This document shows, piece by piece, positions 7,775-16,113 of a DNA stretch of 64,000 nt. Source of the stretch: DASQFQ01 sp963722815 (GTDB lineage Bacteria > Actinomycetota > Thermoleophilia > Solirubrobacterales > Solirubrobacteraceae); NCBI GenBank assembly GCA_963722815.1, contig CAVROM010000010.1:248001-312000 (forward strand), in the 5' to 3' direction. The position numbers and the translations under genes are program-made. Each line of letters opens with the position of its first letter. Position 1 is the stretch's first letter. Below the pieces are notes generated by a model. It worked only from the letters and a program-made list of their open reading frames with translations, ran no database searches and was not told the origin of the DNA.

Positions 7775-9638
7775 GCGAGGTCCGGGAGCAGAGCCTGCTC
7801 CGCTTCATCACCTGCGGCAGCGTCGACGACGGCAAGTCGACGCTGATCGGCCGCCTGCTGTTCGAGTCGGGGCTGATCCTCGAGGACCAGATGGCGGCGC
7901 TGGAGGCCGACTCCCGGCGCTCGGGCACGGTCGACGGCGAGCTCGACTTCGCGCTGCTGCTCGACGGCCTGTCGGCCGAGCGCGAGCAGGGCATCACGAT
8001 CGACGTCTCGCACCGCTACTTCTCGACCGCGCGGCGCCACTTCATCGTCGCCGACACGCCCGGGCACGAGCAGTACACGCGCAACATGGTCACCGGCGCC
8101 TCGACCGCCGACTGCGCGGTGATCCTGCTCGACGCGCGCAAGGGCGTGCTGACCCAGACGCGGCGCCATTCCTGGCTCGTCGCGCTGCTCGGCATCCGCC
8201 ACGTCGTGCTCGCGGTCAACAAGATGGACCTCGCCGGCTTCGCCGAGGCGCGCTTCCGCGAGATCGAGGGCGAGTACGCGGCGGTCGCGGAGCAGATCGG
8301 CCTGCCCGACGTGCGCTGCATCCCGGTGTCGGCGCTGGCCGGCGACAACGTGGTCGAGGCGAGCGACAACACGCCCTGGTACGACGGGCCGACGCTGCTC
8401 GAGTACCTCGAGACCGTCGAGGTCGACCTCGAGCGCCTGGAGGCCGCGCCGTTCCGCATGCCGGTGCAGCTCGTGGCCCGCCCGAGCTCCGACTTCCGCG
8501 GCTTCGCCGGCACGATCGCCGGCGGGTCGGTGCGGCCGGGCGACGAGATCCGCGTGCTCCCGCGCGACACCCGCAGCACCGTCGAGCGCATCGTCACCTA
8601 CGACGGCGACCTCGACGAGGCGGTCGCCGGCCAGGCCGTCACGCTCACGCTCGCCGACGAGATCGACGCCAGCCGCGGCGACATGATCGCCGCGGCCGAC
8701 GATCCGCCGGGCGTCGCCGACCAGTTCGAGGCGACCGTGGTGTGGATGGCCGACGACCCGATGTACCGCGGGCGCAACTACCTGATGCGGATCGGCTCCC
8801 AGCTCGCGACCGCCACGATCGCGCCGCTCAAGTACAAGCTCAACGTCAACACGCTCGAGCACATGGCCGCCACCAAGCTCGAGCTCAACGAGATCGGCGT
8901 GATCGACCTCGAGCTCGATCGCCCGGTGGCGTTCGACCCCTACGACGAGAACCGCGAGACCGGCGGCTTCATCCTCATCGACCGCATCAGCAACGAGACG
9001 GTCGGCGCGGGCATGATCCGCTTCGCGCTGCGGCGGGCGGCGAACCTCAAGTGGCAGACGGTCGACGTCGACAAGGCCGCGCGCGCCGCCGCCAAGGGCC
9101 AGCAGCCGAGCGTCCTGTGGTTCACCGGCCTGTCGGGCGCGGGCAAGTCGACGATCGCCAACCTGGTCGAGACCGAGCTGCACAAGCGCGGCTGCCACAC
9201 CTACATGCTCGACGGCGACAACGTCCGCCACGGTCTCAACAAGGACCTCGGCTTCACCGCAGGCCGACCGCGTCGAGAACATCCGCCGCGATCGCCGAGG
9301 TCGCGCGGCTGATGACCGACGCCGGGCTGATCGTGCTCGTCTCCTTCATCTCGCCGTTCCGGTCCGAGCGGCGGATGGCGCGCGAGCTGTTGGACGAGGG
9401 CGAGTTCCTCGAGGTGTTCGTCGACACGCCGCTGGAGATCGCCGAGCAGCGCGACCCGAAGGGGCTCTACGCGAAGGCGCGGGCGGGCGAGCTGGCGAAC
9501 TTCACCGGCATCGACTCGCCCTACGAGCCGCCCGAGCACGCCGAGGTGCGGCTCGACACCACCGAGCTCAGCGCGGAGGAGTCTGCGGCGCAGGTGGTCC
9601 GGGCGCTGGAGACGCGCGGGATGCTGCCGGGCGCGTAG
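7771..9638 (+). CDS. cysN: Bifunctional sulfate adenylyltransferase subunit 1 / adenylylsulfate kinase (CysN-CysC fusion), two +1 frameshifts
   Basis: The N-terminal region is a CysN GTPase (GSVDDGKSTLIGRLL P-loop, DTPGHEQYTRNM, NKMDL) with EF-Tu-like domains II/III. It is fused to an APS kinase whose P-loop is FTGLSGAGKSTIA, then LDGDNVRHGLNKDLGFT, and, in another frame, AEVARLMTDAGLIVLVSFIS and FVDTPLEIAEQRDPKGLYAK. Removing one A near 9261 and one G near 9290 restores the family motif between them (ADRVENIRR). Translation appears to start at CTG 7771, seven bases after a perfect AGGAGG and overlapping the cysD stop as CTGA; no ATG, GTG or TTG lies before the GTPase P-loop. The product would make PAPS. 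Its 3' end overlaps the convergent TauE gene. Confidence 0.92.
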
Positions 9639-10476
9639 ACCCGCGGCGCAGGATCAGGTAGGACGCGAGGCCGAGCAGCAGCGGCACGAGCACCAGGGCG
9701 ATGGCGGGGATGCCGACCCCGGCCTTGGTCAGCAGCGCCAGCCCGGAGGTGAACATCACGATGCCAAGCGCCGGGCGCAGGCCGCGCTCGGGCAGGCGGG
9801 TGGAGAGGTTCGCGCCGACCCATACGCCCGGCACGGAGCCGATCAGCAGCGTGCCCGCCAGGGCGAGGTCGACGTTGCCGCTGACCAGGTGCGCGAGCGC
9901 CGCGGCCCACAGCAGGACGGCGGCGTGCGCGACGTCGGTGCCGACGACGCGCCGCGGCGTGAGGCGGAAGCCGAGGATCAGCCCGATCGCGATCAGCGTG
10001 CCCGACCCGGCCGAGCTGACGCCGAGCAGCGTGCCGACGCTGAGGCCGAGCACGACCGCGAACGCCTTGTGGCGCCGGTCGAGCGTGACCTGCTCGCGCT
10101 CGCCCTCGCCGGTCAGCACCAGCGCGCGGGCGAGGATCAGCGCGCCGGTGACGACGAGCCCGACCGCGATCGCGAGGATCAGGTCGTCCTCGAGGTCGAG
10201 CAGCTCGAGCAGCGCCACGCCCGCGAGCGCGCCGGGGATCGAGCCGACCGCGAGCCAGCCCGCGATGTCGAGCTGGACGGTGCCCTTGTGGAAATGGCGG
10301 ATGCCGCCGACCGTTTTGGTGACGGCGGCGTAGGCGAGGTCGGTGCCGACGGCGACGACGGGCTTGATCCCGAACAGCAGGATCAGCAGCGGCGTCATAA
10401 GCGAGCCGCCGCCCATCCCCGTCGTGCCGACCAGGACCCCGACCCCGAACCCGAAGACGATGAGCAGGGGGTCCAT
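9568..10476 (-). CDS. Sulfite exporter TauE/SafE family membrane protein
   Basis: The 302-residue integral membrane protein has the two repeated halves of the TauE/SafE family: GVLVGTTGMGGGSLMTPLL near the N-terminus and GLSVGTLLGVSSAGSGTLIA at mid-protein, each followed by GTDLAYA or GTDVAHA and about eight hydrophobic helices in all. Members move sulfite, sulfoacetate or other anions across the membrane. It faces the sulfate-activation genes and its last 71 bases overlap the end of the CysN-CysC gene, so a sulfur role (sulfate or sulfite movement) is a reasonable inference. The C-terminal tail is Pro/Ala-rich and cytoplasmic in appearance. Confidence 0.88.
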   Translation of the reverse strand: MDPLLIVFGFGVGVLVGTTGMGGGSLMTPLLILLFGIKPVVAVGTDLAYAAVTKTVGGIRHFHKGTVQLDIAGWLAVGSIPGALAGVALLELLDLEDDLILAIAVGLVVTGALILARALVLTGEGEREQVTLDRRHKAFAVVLGLSVGTLLGVSSAGSGTLIAIGLILGFRLTPRRVVGTDVAHAAVLLWAAALAHLVSGNVDLALAGTLLIGSVPGVWVGANLSTRLPERGLRPALGIVMFTSGLALLTKAGVGIPAIALVLVPLLLGLASYLILRRGSTRPAASRASPAPGPPAPQTPPR

Positions 10477-10497
10477 CCCCGCTCATCGTGGCAGGTG

Positions 10498-10692
10498 CTA
10501 GTCGGCGTGCGTTGCGGTGGTGATGTGGGCCGTGTCGACGTCATCGTCGTCCGAGGTGCCGCTGAGTGATTCCTTGAACTCGCGCATGCCCTTGCCGACG
10601 GCCTTGCCGGCGTCCGGGAGGCGCTTGGGCCCCAGGACGACCAGGGCGATGACGAGCACGATCACGAGTTCCATGGGTCCGATGTTTGGCAT
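10498..10692 (-). CDS. tatA: Twin-arginine translocase subunit TatA/TatE
   Basis: The 64-residue protein has the TatA plan: a single N-terminal membrane helix (ELVIVLVIALVVLGPKRLPD), the FGPK-like hinge (LGPKRLP), an amphipathic helix (AGKAVGKGMREFKESLSG) and an acidic tail (DDDDVD). TatA oligomers form the pore for folded proteins carrying RR signal peptides. ATG at 10692 is chosen since family members begin a few residues before this helix; a longer ORF extends to 10728. It diverges from two exported ferritin-like genes with Tat-like leaders, which are likely clients. No tatC or tatB is nearby. Confidence 0.9.
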   Translation of the reverse strand: MPNIGPMELVIVLVIALVVLGPKRLPDAGKAVGKGMREFKESLSGTSDDDDVDTAHITTATHAD

Positions 10693-10809
10693 GTAGAGGT
10701 CTGCGCGGCCGGCGCGGGAACGGATCACACCGCTCTCCGCGCCAACAAGTCATCCGGTGGCGGGGGGTGCCGCGTTAGAGGGCCCACGCAACCGGAAGGA
10801 GCAGCCACC

Positions 10810-11487
10810 ATGGCTGAAGCACCCAACGCTGTGCGGGGGCTCGCGGAGGACGCGACCTCGCGCAAGCGGTTCCTGCGCCAGGCAGGCGGCGGTGGTGTCG
10901 CAGCCTCGCTGGCCGTGTTCATCGCGGCCTGTGGCGGCGACTCCAAGTCGTCATCGAAGGCAGCCGCGACCGCCACGCCGACGATGAGCGCCAAGAGCGG
11001 CACCGAGCAGTTCGGTCAGGGCGATCTCGGCATCGCCAACTACGCCTTGACGCTCGAGTACCTCGAAACCGACTTCTACGCGAAGGTCAACAACAGCGGC
11101 ATGCTCAAGGGCAAGGTCGCCGACCTCGCGAAGCGTTTCGGCAACGAGGAGCAGGCGCACGTCGACGCGCTGATCGCGCTGATCAAGAAGGCCGGCGGCA
11201 AGCCGGCCGTGGCGCCGAAGACGACGTTCCCGCTCGACGACGAGAAGTCGATCCTGAAGCTCGCCGCGACCGTCGAGAACCTCGGCGCCCGCGCCTACCT
11301 CGGCCAGGCGGCCCACATCCAGGACAAGGAGATCCTGGCGGCTGCCCTGGCGATCCACTCGGTCGAGGCACGGCACGCGTCGGTCCTCAACCTCGCCACG
11401 GGCGCCACGCCGGCGCCCGACGCCTTCGCCAAGCCGGTGACGGCCGCCGAGGTCCTGAAGACCGTCAAGCCGTTCCTGGCCACCTAG
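10810..11487 (+). CDS. Ferritin-like domain protein, exported (Tat-like lipoprotein leader)
   Basis: The 225-residue protein starts at ATG 10810 after GGAAGGAG. The leader has SRKRFLRQAG followed by a hydrophobic stretch and a lipobox-like FIAAC at about residue 40, suggesting export (possibly by Tat) and lipid anchoring. The mature part is a four-helix ferritin-like bundle (Ferritin_2/DUF4439 type) with two E-x-x-H metal motifs, EEQAH and VEARH, plus Glu in LEYLE and VENLG. Members are iron-binding proteins of unknown reaction, possibly storage or stress protection. It is the first of a tandem pair with the gene at 11509. Confidence 0.85.
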   Translation: MAEAPNAVRGLAEDATSRKRFLRQAGGGGVAASLAVFIAACGGDSKSSSKAAATATPTMSAKSGTEQFGQGDLGIANYALTLEYLETDFYAKVNNSGMLKGKVADLAKRFGNEEQAHVDALIALIKKAGGKPAVAPKTTFPLDDEKSILKLAATVENLGARAYLGQAAHIQDKEILAAALAIHSVEARHASVLNLATGATPAPDAFAKPVTAAEVLKTVKPFLAT

Positions 11488-11508
11488 CCCCGAAAGGACT
11501 GAATCCCA

Positions 11509-12105
11509 ATGGAGAACATCGAAATCCAGGGCATGAGCCGGGGCGCGTTCCTGGTGCGAGGCGCCCTCGCCACGAGCGCCGTCTACGGCGCCGCGTCCGT
11601 CACCCCGTGGGTGACCGGCGCGCTGGCCCAGGGCGGGGGTGGGGACGTCGACGTCCTCAACTTCGCGCTGACGCTGGAGTACCTCGAGGCCGACTTCTAC
11701 AAGCAGGCCCAGAAGCTGGCGCTGAAGGGTCAGTACAAGTCGTTCGCGAAGGACTTCGGCGACCACGAGCAGCAGCACGTCGAGGCGCTCATGGCCACCA
11801 TCAAGAAGCTCGGCGGCAAGCCCGTCAAGTCGCCGACTTTCGCGTTCGGCATGAAGAGCGAGCAGGACTTCGCGAAGCTCGCGGTTACGCTCGAGGACAC
11901 CGGCGTGTCGGCCTACAACGGCGCGGCGCCGATGATCCAGAGCAAGGACGTGCTCGCCGCGGCCGGCAGCATCGTGCAGGTCGAGGCGCGCCACGCCGCG
12001 GCGCTGCGGTTCCTGGGAGGGATGGACCCGACCAAGGGCCCGTTCGACCAGCCGCTGGCGAAGGCGAAGGTGCTCGCCGCCGTCAAGCCGCTGATCAAGG
12101 CCTGA
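11509..12105 (+). CDS. Ferritin-like domain protein, exported (paralogue of upstream gene)
   Basis: The 198-residue paralogue of the preceding gene starts at ATG 11509 behind AAAGGA, with only 21 bases between the genes. The leader contains MSRGAFLVRGALA, a weakened Tat-like motif, then a hydrophobic segment ending TGALAQG, which looks like a signal peptidase I site rather than a lipobox. The bundle keeps both metal motifs (EQQH and EARH) and the Glu residues in LEYLEADFY and LEDTG. The pair probably arose by tandem duplication, with one copy anchored and one released. A palindromic repeat (12119-12150) follows the stop at once. Confidence 0.85.
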   Translation: MENIEIQGMSRGAFLVRGALATSAVYGAASVTPWVTGALAQGGGGDVDVLNFALTLEYLEADFYKQAQKLALKGQYKSFAKDFGDHEQQHVEALMATIKKLGGKPVKSPTFAFGMKSEQDFAKLAVTLEDTGVSAYNGAAPMIQSKDVLAAAGSIVQVEARHAAALRFLGGMDPTKGPFDQPLAKAKVLAAVKPLIKA

Positions 12106-13886
12106 TCAGCCCCCCGCGAGGCAGCAAGCTGCCTGGCTTGGCGCCTAGCCGCACGGTGCCGTGGCCGCTGTGGCCGCCGGGCATGCGTGCGGTGAGCTCG
12201 AACACGGCGCCGCCGGTGCGGAGCAGCCCGGCGGCGCGGCGCGAGAGGCGCAGCGTCGCCGCGTGGCCGGGGCGGGCGGTCGTGTGCGCCAGGCGCGCGG
12301 AGCGGCCGCTGCCCTTCACGCGTGCGTCGACGCGGCAGCGCAGCGGGCAGGTGACGGCCAGCGCGGTGCTGCCGGCGCGCGCGGCCAGGCCGCGGCGGAC
12401 GGCGGCGCGGCGCGCGAAGACTTGGGCGGAGCCGAGCCGGCGGACGAGCACGACGTCGCGCGTGCGGAGCGCGGTCCGGGCCTGGTCGGCGGGCGAGAGC
12501 GGCTTCGACTGCCCTTCGCCGAGGACGCCGCTCGCCGGCAGCGCGGCGGCCCGAGCCGCGCCGGCGTAGACGTAGAGGTCGACGCTGATGTCGACCTGGA
12601 CGCCGCGGCCGTCGGAGACGCGCAGGCCGAGCGTGTCGATGCCGACGTAGCCCGGATCCGGCGTCCACGCGACCGCGATGTCGTTCCAGCCGTAGGGGGC
12701 GGGGGAGAGCACCGGCTGGCCGGACGTGCCGTGCTGGGGCGCGCGCGTCACGGTCGCCTTGAGGTCGTCGCCGTCGTCGTCGGCGCACGAGATGTGGACG
12801 AGGCCGGGCGTGCCCGCGGTCGTCTTCGCGGTGTCGGTCGCGCAGCCGAGGCCGCTGAACCAGCGCGGGTCGTCGGCGTTCTCGATCGCCAGCCTCGTCT
12901 CGGTGGTGTGGCCGTTGGCGGCGGCCACGACGCTGAACGGGTCGCTCGCGCCGGACGCGTCGGCGGGGCGGTAGACGGCGTCGACCCAGCGCTCGCTGCC
13001 CCAGTCGTGGTCCTCGAGGGCGGAGGGCGCGAACTTCGTCATCGTGCCGCGCGCGGGCGGCGTGCCGAGGCGCACGGTCAGCGGGTCGTGGTCGGCGTCG
13101 GAGCAGACGACGCCGAAGCGACGGGTCGCGCCGGGCCGGGCGTAGATCGGCAGCACGCCGGCGCCGGGGTCGGCGACGCCGATGTCCGGCGCGCAGGTCG
13201 GCAGCCGGTCGACGTCGGGGCCCACCTGCACGCTCAGCGGCGCATCGGCCGAGCGCGCGCCGAGGTCGTCGGTGGCCCACAGCGCGGTCTGCTCCTCGCC
13301 GCGGGCGATCGCGGTGCGGTAGTGCCAGACGGGCGCGTCGGCGCCGCCGGCGTCGCCGCCGCGGACGCGCAGCGGGCCGTCGAGGTGCTCGCCCGGGCCG
13401 CCGCCGTCGATCGTGAAGCCGTCGTTCTCGTAGTCCCAGCAGTAGACGTCGAGCGCGACGGTGGCGGGGGCGGTGCCGGCCGTGCGCTGGGCGGCCGCGG
13501 CCGGCCGGCACTGCGGCGGCGTGTTCTGCGAGCGCGGCGTGACGGTGGATCGCGACGCGCTGGGTCGCGGTGCCGTTGGGGCCCTCGAGGCGGATCGTGA
13601 AGGCGTCGTCGGCGGCCGCGCCGTCGTCGGCGCGGTAGCGCCAGCTCGCGACCTGCGTGTCGGCGTCGTAGGCGAAGCCGCTGAGGGTGCCGTGCGCGGG
13701 GGTACTCGCGGGCACGACGGTCCAGGCGCGGCGGCAGTCCAGCTCGTGGCGGCGCTCAAGGCCGGGGCGATCCCAGGTCTCCGGCGTGTCGCACTCGGGA
13801 GCGGCCGCGGCGGCGGCGCTCGACGCGAGCGCGCCGAACATGAGGAGAGCCATGCCGAGGGCAATGGTCAACGTCCGTGTCGACAT
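12095..13886 (-). CDS. Secreted protein with tandem Ig/cadherin-like domains, one +1 frameshift
   Basis: The protein is about 597 residues and starts at ATG 13886 with a clear signal peptide (LTIALGMALLMFGALASSAA). The mature part has repeated beta-rich modules with phrases such as HGTLSGFAYDADTQVASWRY, DDAFTIRLEG, PVWHYRTAI and GTMTKFAPSALEDHDWG, like bacterial cadherin/Ig-like surface proteins with paired Cys residues. The N-terminal part lies in a different frame; removing one base in the GATCCACC run near 13547 joins it to the main frame (TPRSQNTPPQC). The C-terminus is basic and runs through repeat copy 1. No enzyme motif was seen; a role in the cell envelope or adhesion is only a guess. 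Confidence 0.65.
12119..12150. repeat. REP-like double palindrome, copy 1
   Basis: A 32-nt unit made of two adjacent 16-nt palindromes: AGGCAGCAAGCTGCCT (12119-12134, perfect 7-bp arms) and GGCTTGGCGCCTAGCC (12135-12150, near perfect). It begins 13 bases after the ferritin gene stop and also encodes the last codons of the convergent secreted-protein gene. Two more copies lie at 34601-34632 and 34640-34671. The position suggests a bidirectional 3'-end or terminator function; mobility is possible but not shown. Confidence 0.75.
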
Positions 13887-13976
13887 GCCCTGATCATCGC
13901 CCGCTGAGGGGAACCGCACTCCAGGTGAAGGGCTTGCCACGTGGCTGGGAGCTTTGTGGCAGGTCACGCTGCTCCC

Positions 13977-14588
13977 ATGACAACTTTCGCCGCCAACCCC
14001 TCCCGCTTCGCGCCGCTGCCGAGCCTCGCGACGATGGGCAAGGACTTCACCTATCTGGTGCTCGGCCTGCCGGTGGGCATCGCCGTCTTCTCGTTCGCCG
14101 TCACCGCGTTCGCGCTCTCCGCCGGGCTCGCGATCACGCTCGTCGGGGTGCCGCTGCTCATCCTCACGCTGCTCGCTTCACGCTGGATCGCCAAGCTCGA
14201 GCGCGAGCGGGCGCGCATGGTCATCGACGAGCCCGTCGCCGCCGACCGCCCGCTGAGCGGCAGCGCGATGGAGCGCTCGAAGGAGCTGCTGCGCGACCGC
14301 AGCGCGTGGACCGGCGCCGCCTGGTCGCTGCTGATGCTGCCGATCGGCACCGCCGGCTTCACCGTCGCGATCACGCTGTGGAGCACCGCGCTCGGCCTGG
14401 TCACGTCGCCGCTCTGGTACTGGGCGACCGACTCGAGCGACGACACGATCCCGCTGCTCGACTCGACGTCGGCCGGCTACTCGGCGCTGCGCGTGCTGAT
14501 CGGCCTGGCCCTCCTGCCGACCACCGCGATGGCGTGCCGCGGCCTCGCCGCCGGCACCGGCCGCGCGGCGCGGGCGGTTCTCGGTTAG
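13977..14588 (+). CDS. Sensor-domain membrane protein (putative sensor, PF13796-like)
   Basis: The protein is about 203 residues with four hydrophobic segments arranged as two similar halves: YLVLGLPVGIAVFSFAVTAF with GLAITLVGVPLLILTLLA, then WSLLMLPIGTAGFTVAITLW with ALGLVTSPLWYW. This is the layout of the putative sensor domain normally found at the N-terminus of actinobacterial histidine kinases. Here it stands alone, with no kinase or response regulator beside it. ATG 13977 is chosen over an upstream in-frame GTG at 13941 because the family starts shortly before the first helix. The large palindromic element begins seven bases after its stop. Confidence 0.75.
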   Translation: MTTFAANPSRFAPLPSLATMGKDFTYLVLGLPVGIAVFSFAVTAFALSAGLAITLVGVPLLILTLLASRWIAKLERERARMVIDEPVAADRPLSGSAMERSKELLRDRSAWTGAAWSLLMLPIGTAGFTVAITLWSTALGLVTSPLWYWATDSSDDTIPLLDSTSAGYSALRVLIGLALLPTTAMACRGLAAGTGRAARAVLG

Positions 14589-14595
14589 CGAGCGC

Positions 14596-14789
14596 ACGTC
14601 AACGGCGGGCATTGAGGAGGCGGGTTCGGCGGGGCCGTGGCACGAATGTCACCTCGACCGCGGTATGCGCGGTCGAGACGACATTCGCCCCACGAATGTC
14701 GTCTCAGGGTCGCTATGCGACCTCGAGCTGACACTCGTGGCCGCCGCGGCCGTTCGGACCCGATCCCTACCCAGCCGCCGTTGACGTTC
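14596..14789. repeat. Dispersed palindromic element with inverted ends, copy 1
   Basis: A stretch of about 192 bp bounded by a perfect 13-bp inverted repeat, ACGTCAACGGCGG at 14596-14608 and its complement at 14775-14787. Inside are two adjacent long hairpins: 14643-14687 (18 of 20 pairs, TAT loop at 14664-14666) and 14690-14740 (about 20 of 24 pairs, TAT loop at 14714-14716). The facing arms of the two hairpins also form an 11-bp palindrome (GACGACATTCG, loop, CGAATGTCGTC), so an alternative fold exists. The right end (14764-14789) matches 33051-33076 in reverse over 26 bases, and the left end matches the other end of the second copy. Confidence 0.75.
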
Positions 14790-14803
14790 TTCGGCCGCGG
14801 CGC

Positions 14804-15274
14804 CTAGCCCTGGCCCGGGATCTCGGCTCCGGCAGGGACGCCGCGGCGCTGGTACTCCTCGTAGACGGGCTCCCAGTCGGTGTCCTCGCCGGCCAGCTTG
14901 TCGAGGCAGACGTGCCAGCCCGCGGCGTTGCGCGCGGCCTCGTCCGGCTCGAGCGTCTGGGTGAGCGTCAGCCGGGTGCCGTCGCCCTCCGGCGCGAGCT
15001 CGAGCCGCAGCAGGTCCTTGCCCCACAGGAACGCGAAGACGTTCGGCGGGTCGAGCTCGACGACCCGGCCGTCCATCGGCTCGACAATCTCGTCGGGGAA
15101 GCTGAAGCGGAGAGCGCCGCCCTCGCGCAGGTCGCCCTCGATCGTGCTGGGGAACCACGTGGCCAGCTCCTCGGGCACGGTGATCGAGCGCCAGACGCGC
15201 TCGACGGGATGGGGGTAGACGCGCTCGAAGCGCACGGCCGGCTTGCCTTCGTAGGTCTCGTAGGTCCCGTACAC
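14804..15274 (-). CDS. SRPBCC (START/AHSA1-like) family protein
   Basis: The 156-residue protein has the AHSA1-type helix-grip pattern: VRFERVYPHPVERVWRSIT at the start, WFPSTIEGDLREGGALRFSF, VFAFLWGKDLLRLELAP and a final helix. Such domains bind hydrophobic ligands; no substrate is evident. Start is GTG 15274, with AAAGGA upstream, two bases after the stop of the ArsR gene at 15277. The ArsR-AHSA1 pair is a very common two-gene operon in Actinomycetota, in which the regulator controls the SRPBCC gene. It ends just before the palindromic element at 14596-14789. Confidence 0.85.
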   Translation of the reverse strand: MYGTYETYEGKPAVRFERVYPHPVERVWRSITVPEELATWFPSTIEGDLREGGALRFSFPDEIVEPMDGRVVELDPPNVFAFLWGKDLLRLELAPEGDGTRLTLTQTLEPDEAARNAAGWHVCLDKLAGEDTDWEPVYEEYQRRGVPAGAEIPGQG

Positions 15275-15276
15275 GG

Positions 15277-15591
15277 TCAGTCCTTTCGGTCGAGGTGCCG
15301 GCCGAGCTCGTCGAGGCTCTCGTTCCACAGCCGCCGGTAGGGGGCGAGCCAGACGTCGAGCTCTCGGATCGGGCCGGGGTCGAGCGCGTAGACGCGCCGG
15401 TTGGCGTCCTGGCGGACCTGGACCAGCCCCGCCTCGCGCAGCACCTTGAGGTGCTTGGAGGTGCCGGGCTGGCTCAGCCCCAGCTGCTCGACGAGCTCGC
15501 CCACCGGGCGCGGGCGCTCGAGCAGGAGCGCGAGCACGGCGCGGCGGTGGGGGTCGGAGAGCGCCTGCCAGGACGACGACACGCGCCGCAA
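15277..15591 (-). CDS. ArsR family winged-helix regulator
   Basis: The 104-residue regulator has the compact ArsR fold: SSWQALSDPHRRAVLALLLE, ELVEQLGLSQPGTSKHLKVL (recognition helix), then the wing VRQDANRRVYALD and a C-terminal helix. It lacks the metal-binding CVC motif of ArsR/SmtB, so it is probably of the metal-independent group paired with SRPBCC proteins. Start is TTG 15589-15591 or the GTG at about 15582; no clear ribosome-binding site is present for either, and the AT-rich palindrome just upstream suggests a leaderless or nearly leaderless transcript. Confidence 0.88.
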   Translation of the reverse strand: MRRVSSSWQALSDPHRRAVLALLLERPRPVGELVEQLGLSQPGTSKHLKVLREAGLVQVRQDANRRVYALDPGPIRELDVWLAPYRRLWNESLDELGRHLDRKD

Positions 15592-15602
15592 TATATCCAG
15601 AT

Positions 15603-15614
15603 GGCTATATAGCC
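15603..15614. promoter_or_regulatory. Candidate ArsR operator/promoter palindrome
   Basis: GGCTATATAGCC is a perfect 12-bp palindrome 12 bases upstream of the ArsR start, within an unusually AT-rich patch (ATATATCCAG follows). It could hold both a -10 element and the regulator's own operator. The assignment is inferred from position and symmetry. Confidence 0.5.
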
Positions 15615-15615
15615 G

Positions 15616-16104
15616 TCAAGCGATATCGTCGACGAAGGCGACGAGGCCCGCCGCGCCACGCAGCGCGTGCAGCCGCAGGAGCTGGTCCTCGGCGCGCCCG
15701 GCGAGCACCTCGAGCTCGCCCGCGTCGAGCCGGTCGTCGCGCTCCGCCAGCTCCAGCAGGGTGCGCCACAGCGAGAGCTTGCCGCCAACGCCGGTGATCA
15801 GCCCCTCGAGCTCGACGACCCGGCTGAGCGGGGAGAACTGGAGCAGCTCGCCGTTGGGCTTGAGGCGGCCGACCTTCTCGCCCAGCCAGAAGATCGACGC
15901 CTTGATGCGGTCCTCGGAGACGTCGAGCCGGTCCATGATCCGCTTGAGCGCGTCGCGGTCCTCGTCGACCTCGGTCGCCAGGGTCGCGAGGGGCGGGCCG
16001 AACTCGGCGTTGTCGGCGCTGTTCTTGGCCGCCCGCTTCGCCAGTTCGACCCCGAGCGTCGAACCGGCGTAGTGGTCGTTCAGGTAGATCGGGAGGTACT
16101 TCAT
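15616..16104 (-). CDS. Conserved hypothetical all-helical protein
   Basis: The 162-residue protein starts at ATG 16104 with MKYLPIYLNDHYAGSTLGVE and continues as a predicted all-alpha protein with many acidic and basic residues (TEVDEDRDALKRIMDRLDV, SRVVELEGLITGVGGKLSLW). The spacing of Glu, Asp and His residues recalls ferritin-like or DUF892-type helical bundles, but no clear metal motif is present. It lies between ribokinase and the ArsR promoter, on the same strand as ribokinase and ten bases downstream of it on the complement side, so it has no informative partner. Function unknown. Confidence 0.65.
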   Translation of the reverse strand: MKYLPIYLNDHYAGSTLGVELAKRAAKNSADNAEFGPPLATLATEVDEDRDALKRIMDRLDVSEDRIKASIFWLGEKVGRLKPNGELLQFSPLSRVVELEGLITGVGGKLSLWRTLLELAERDDRLDAGELEVLAGRAEDQLLRLHALRGAAGLVAFVDDIA

Positions 16105-16113
16105 GCGCGTGGC

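Noticed and set aside
9261..9290. Programmed ribosomal frameshifting in cysN-cysC
   Set aside because: Two separate single-base insertions are needed with no slippery heptamer or stem, and similar breaks occur in 13 other unrelated genes.
14596..14789. Integron attC-like site
   Set aside because: The inverted ends do not fit the RYYYAAC/GTTRRRY core sites, there is no integrase and no gene-cassette array.
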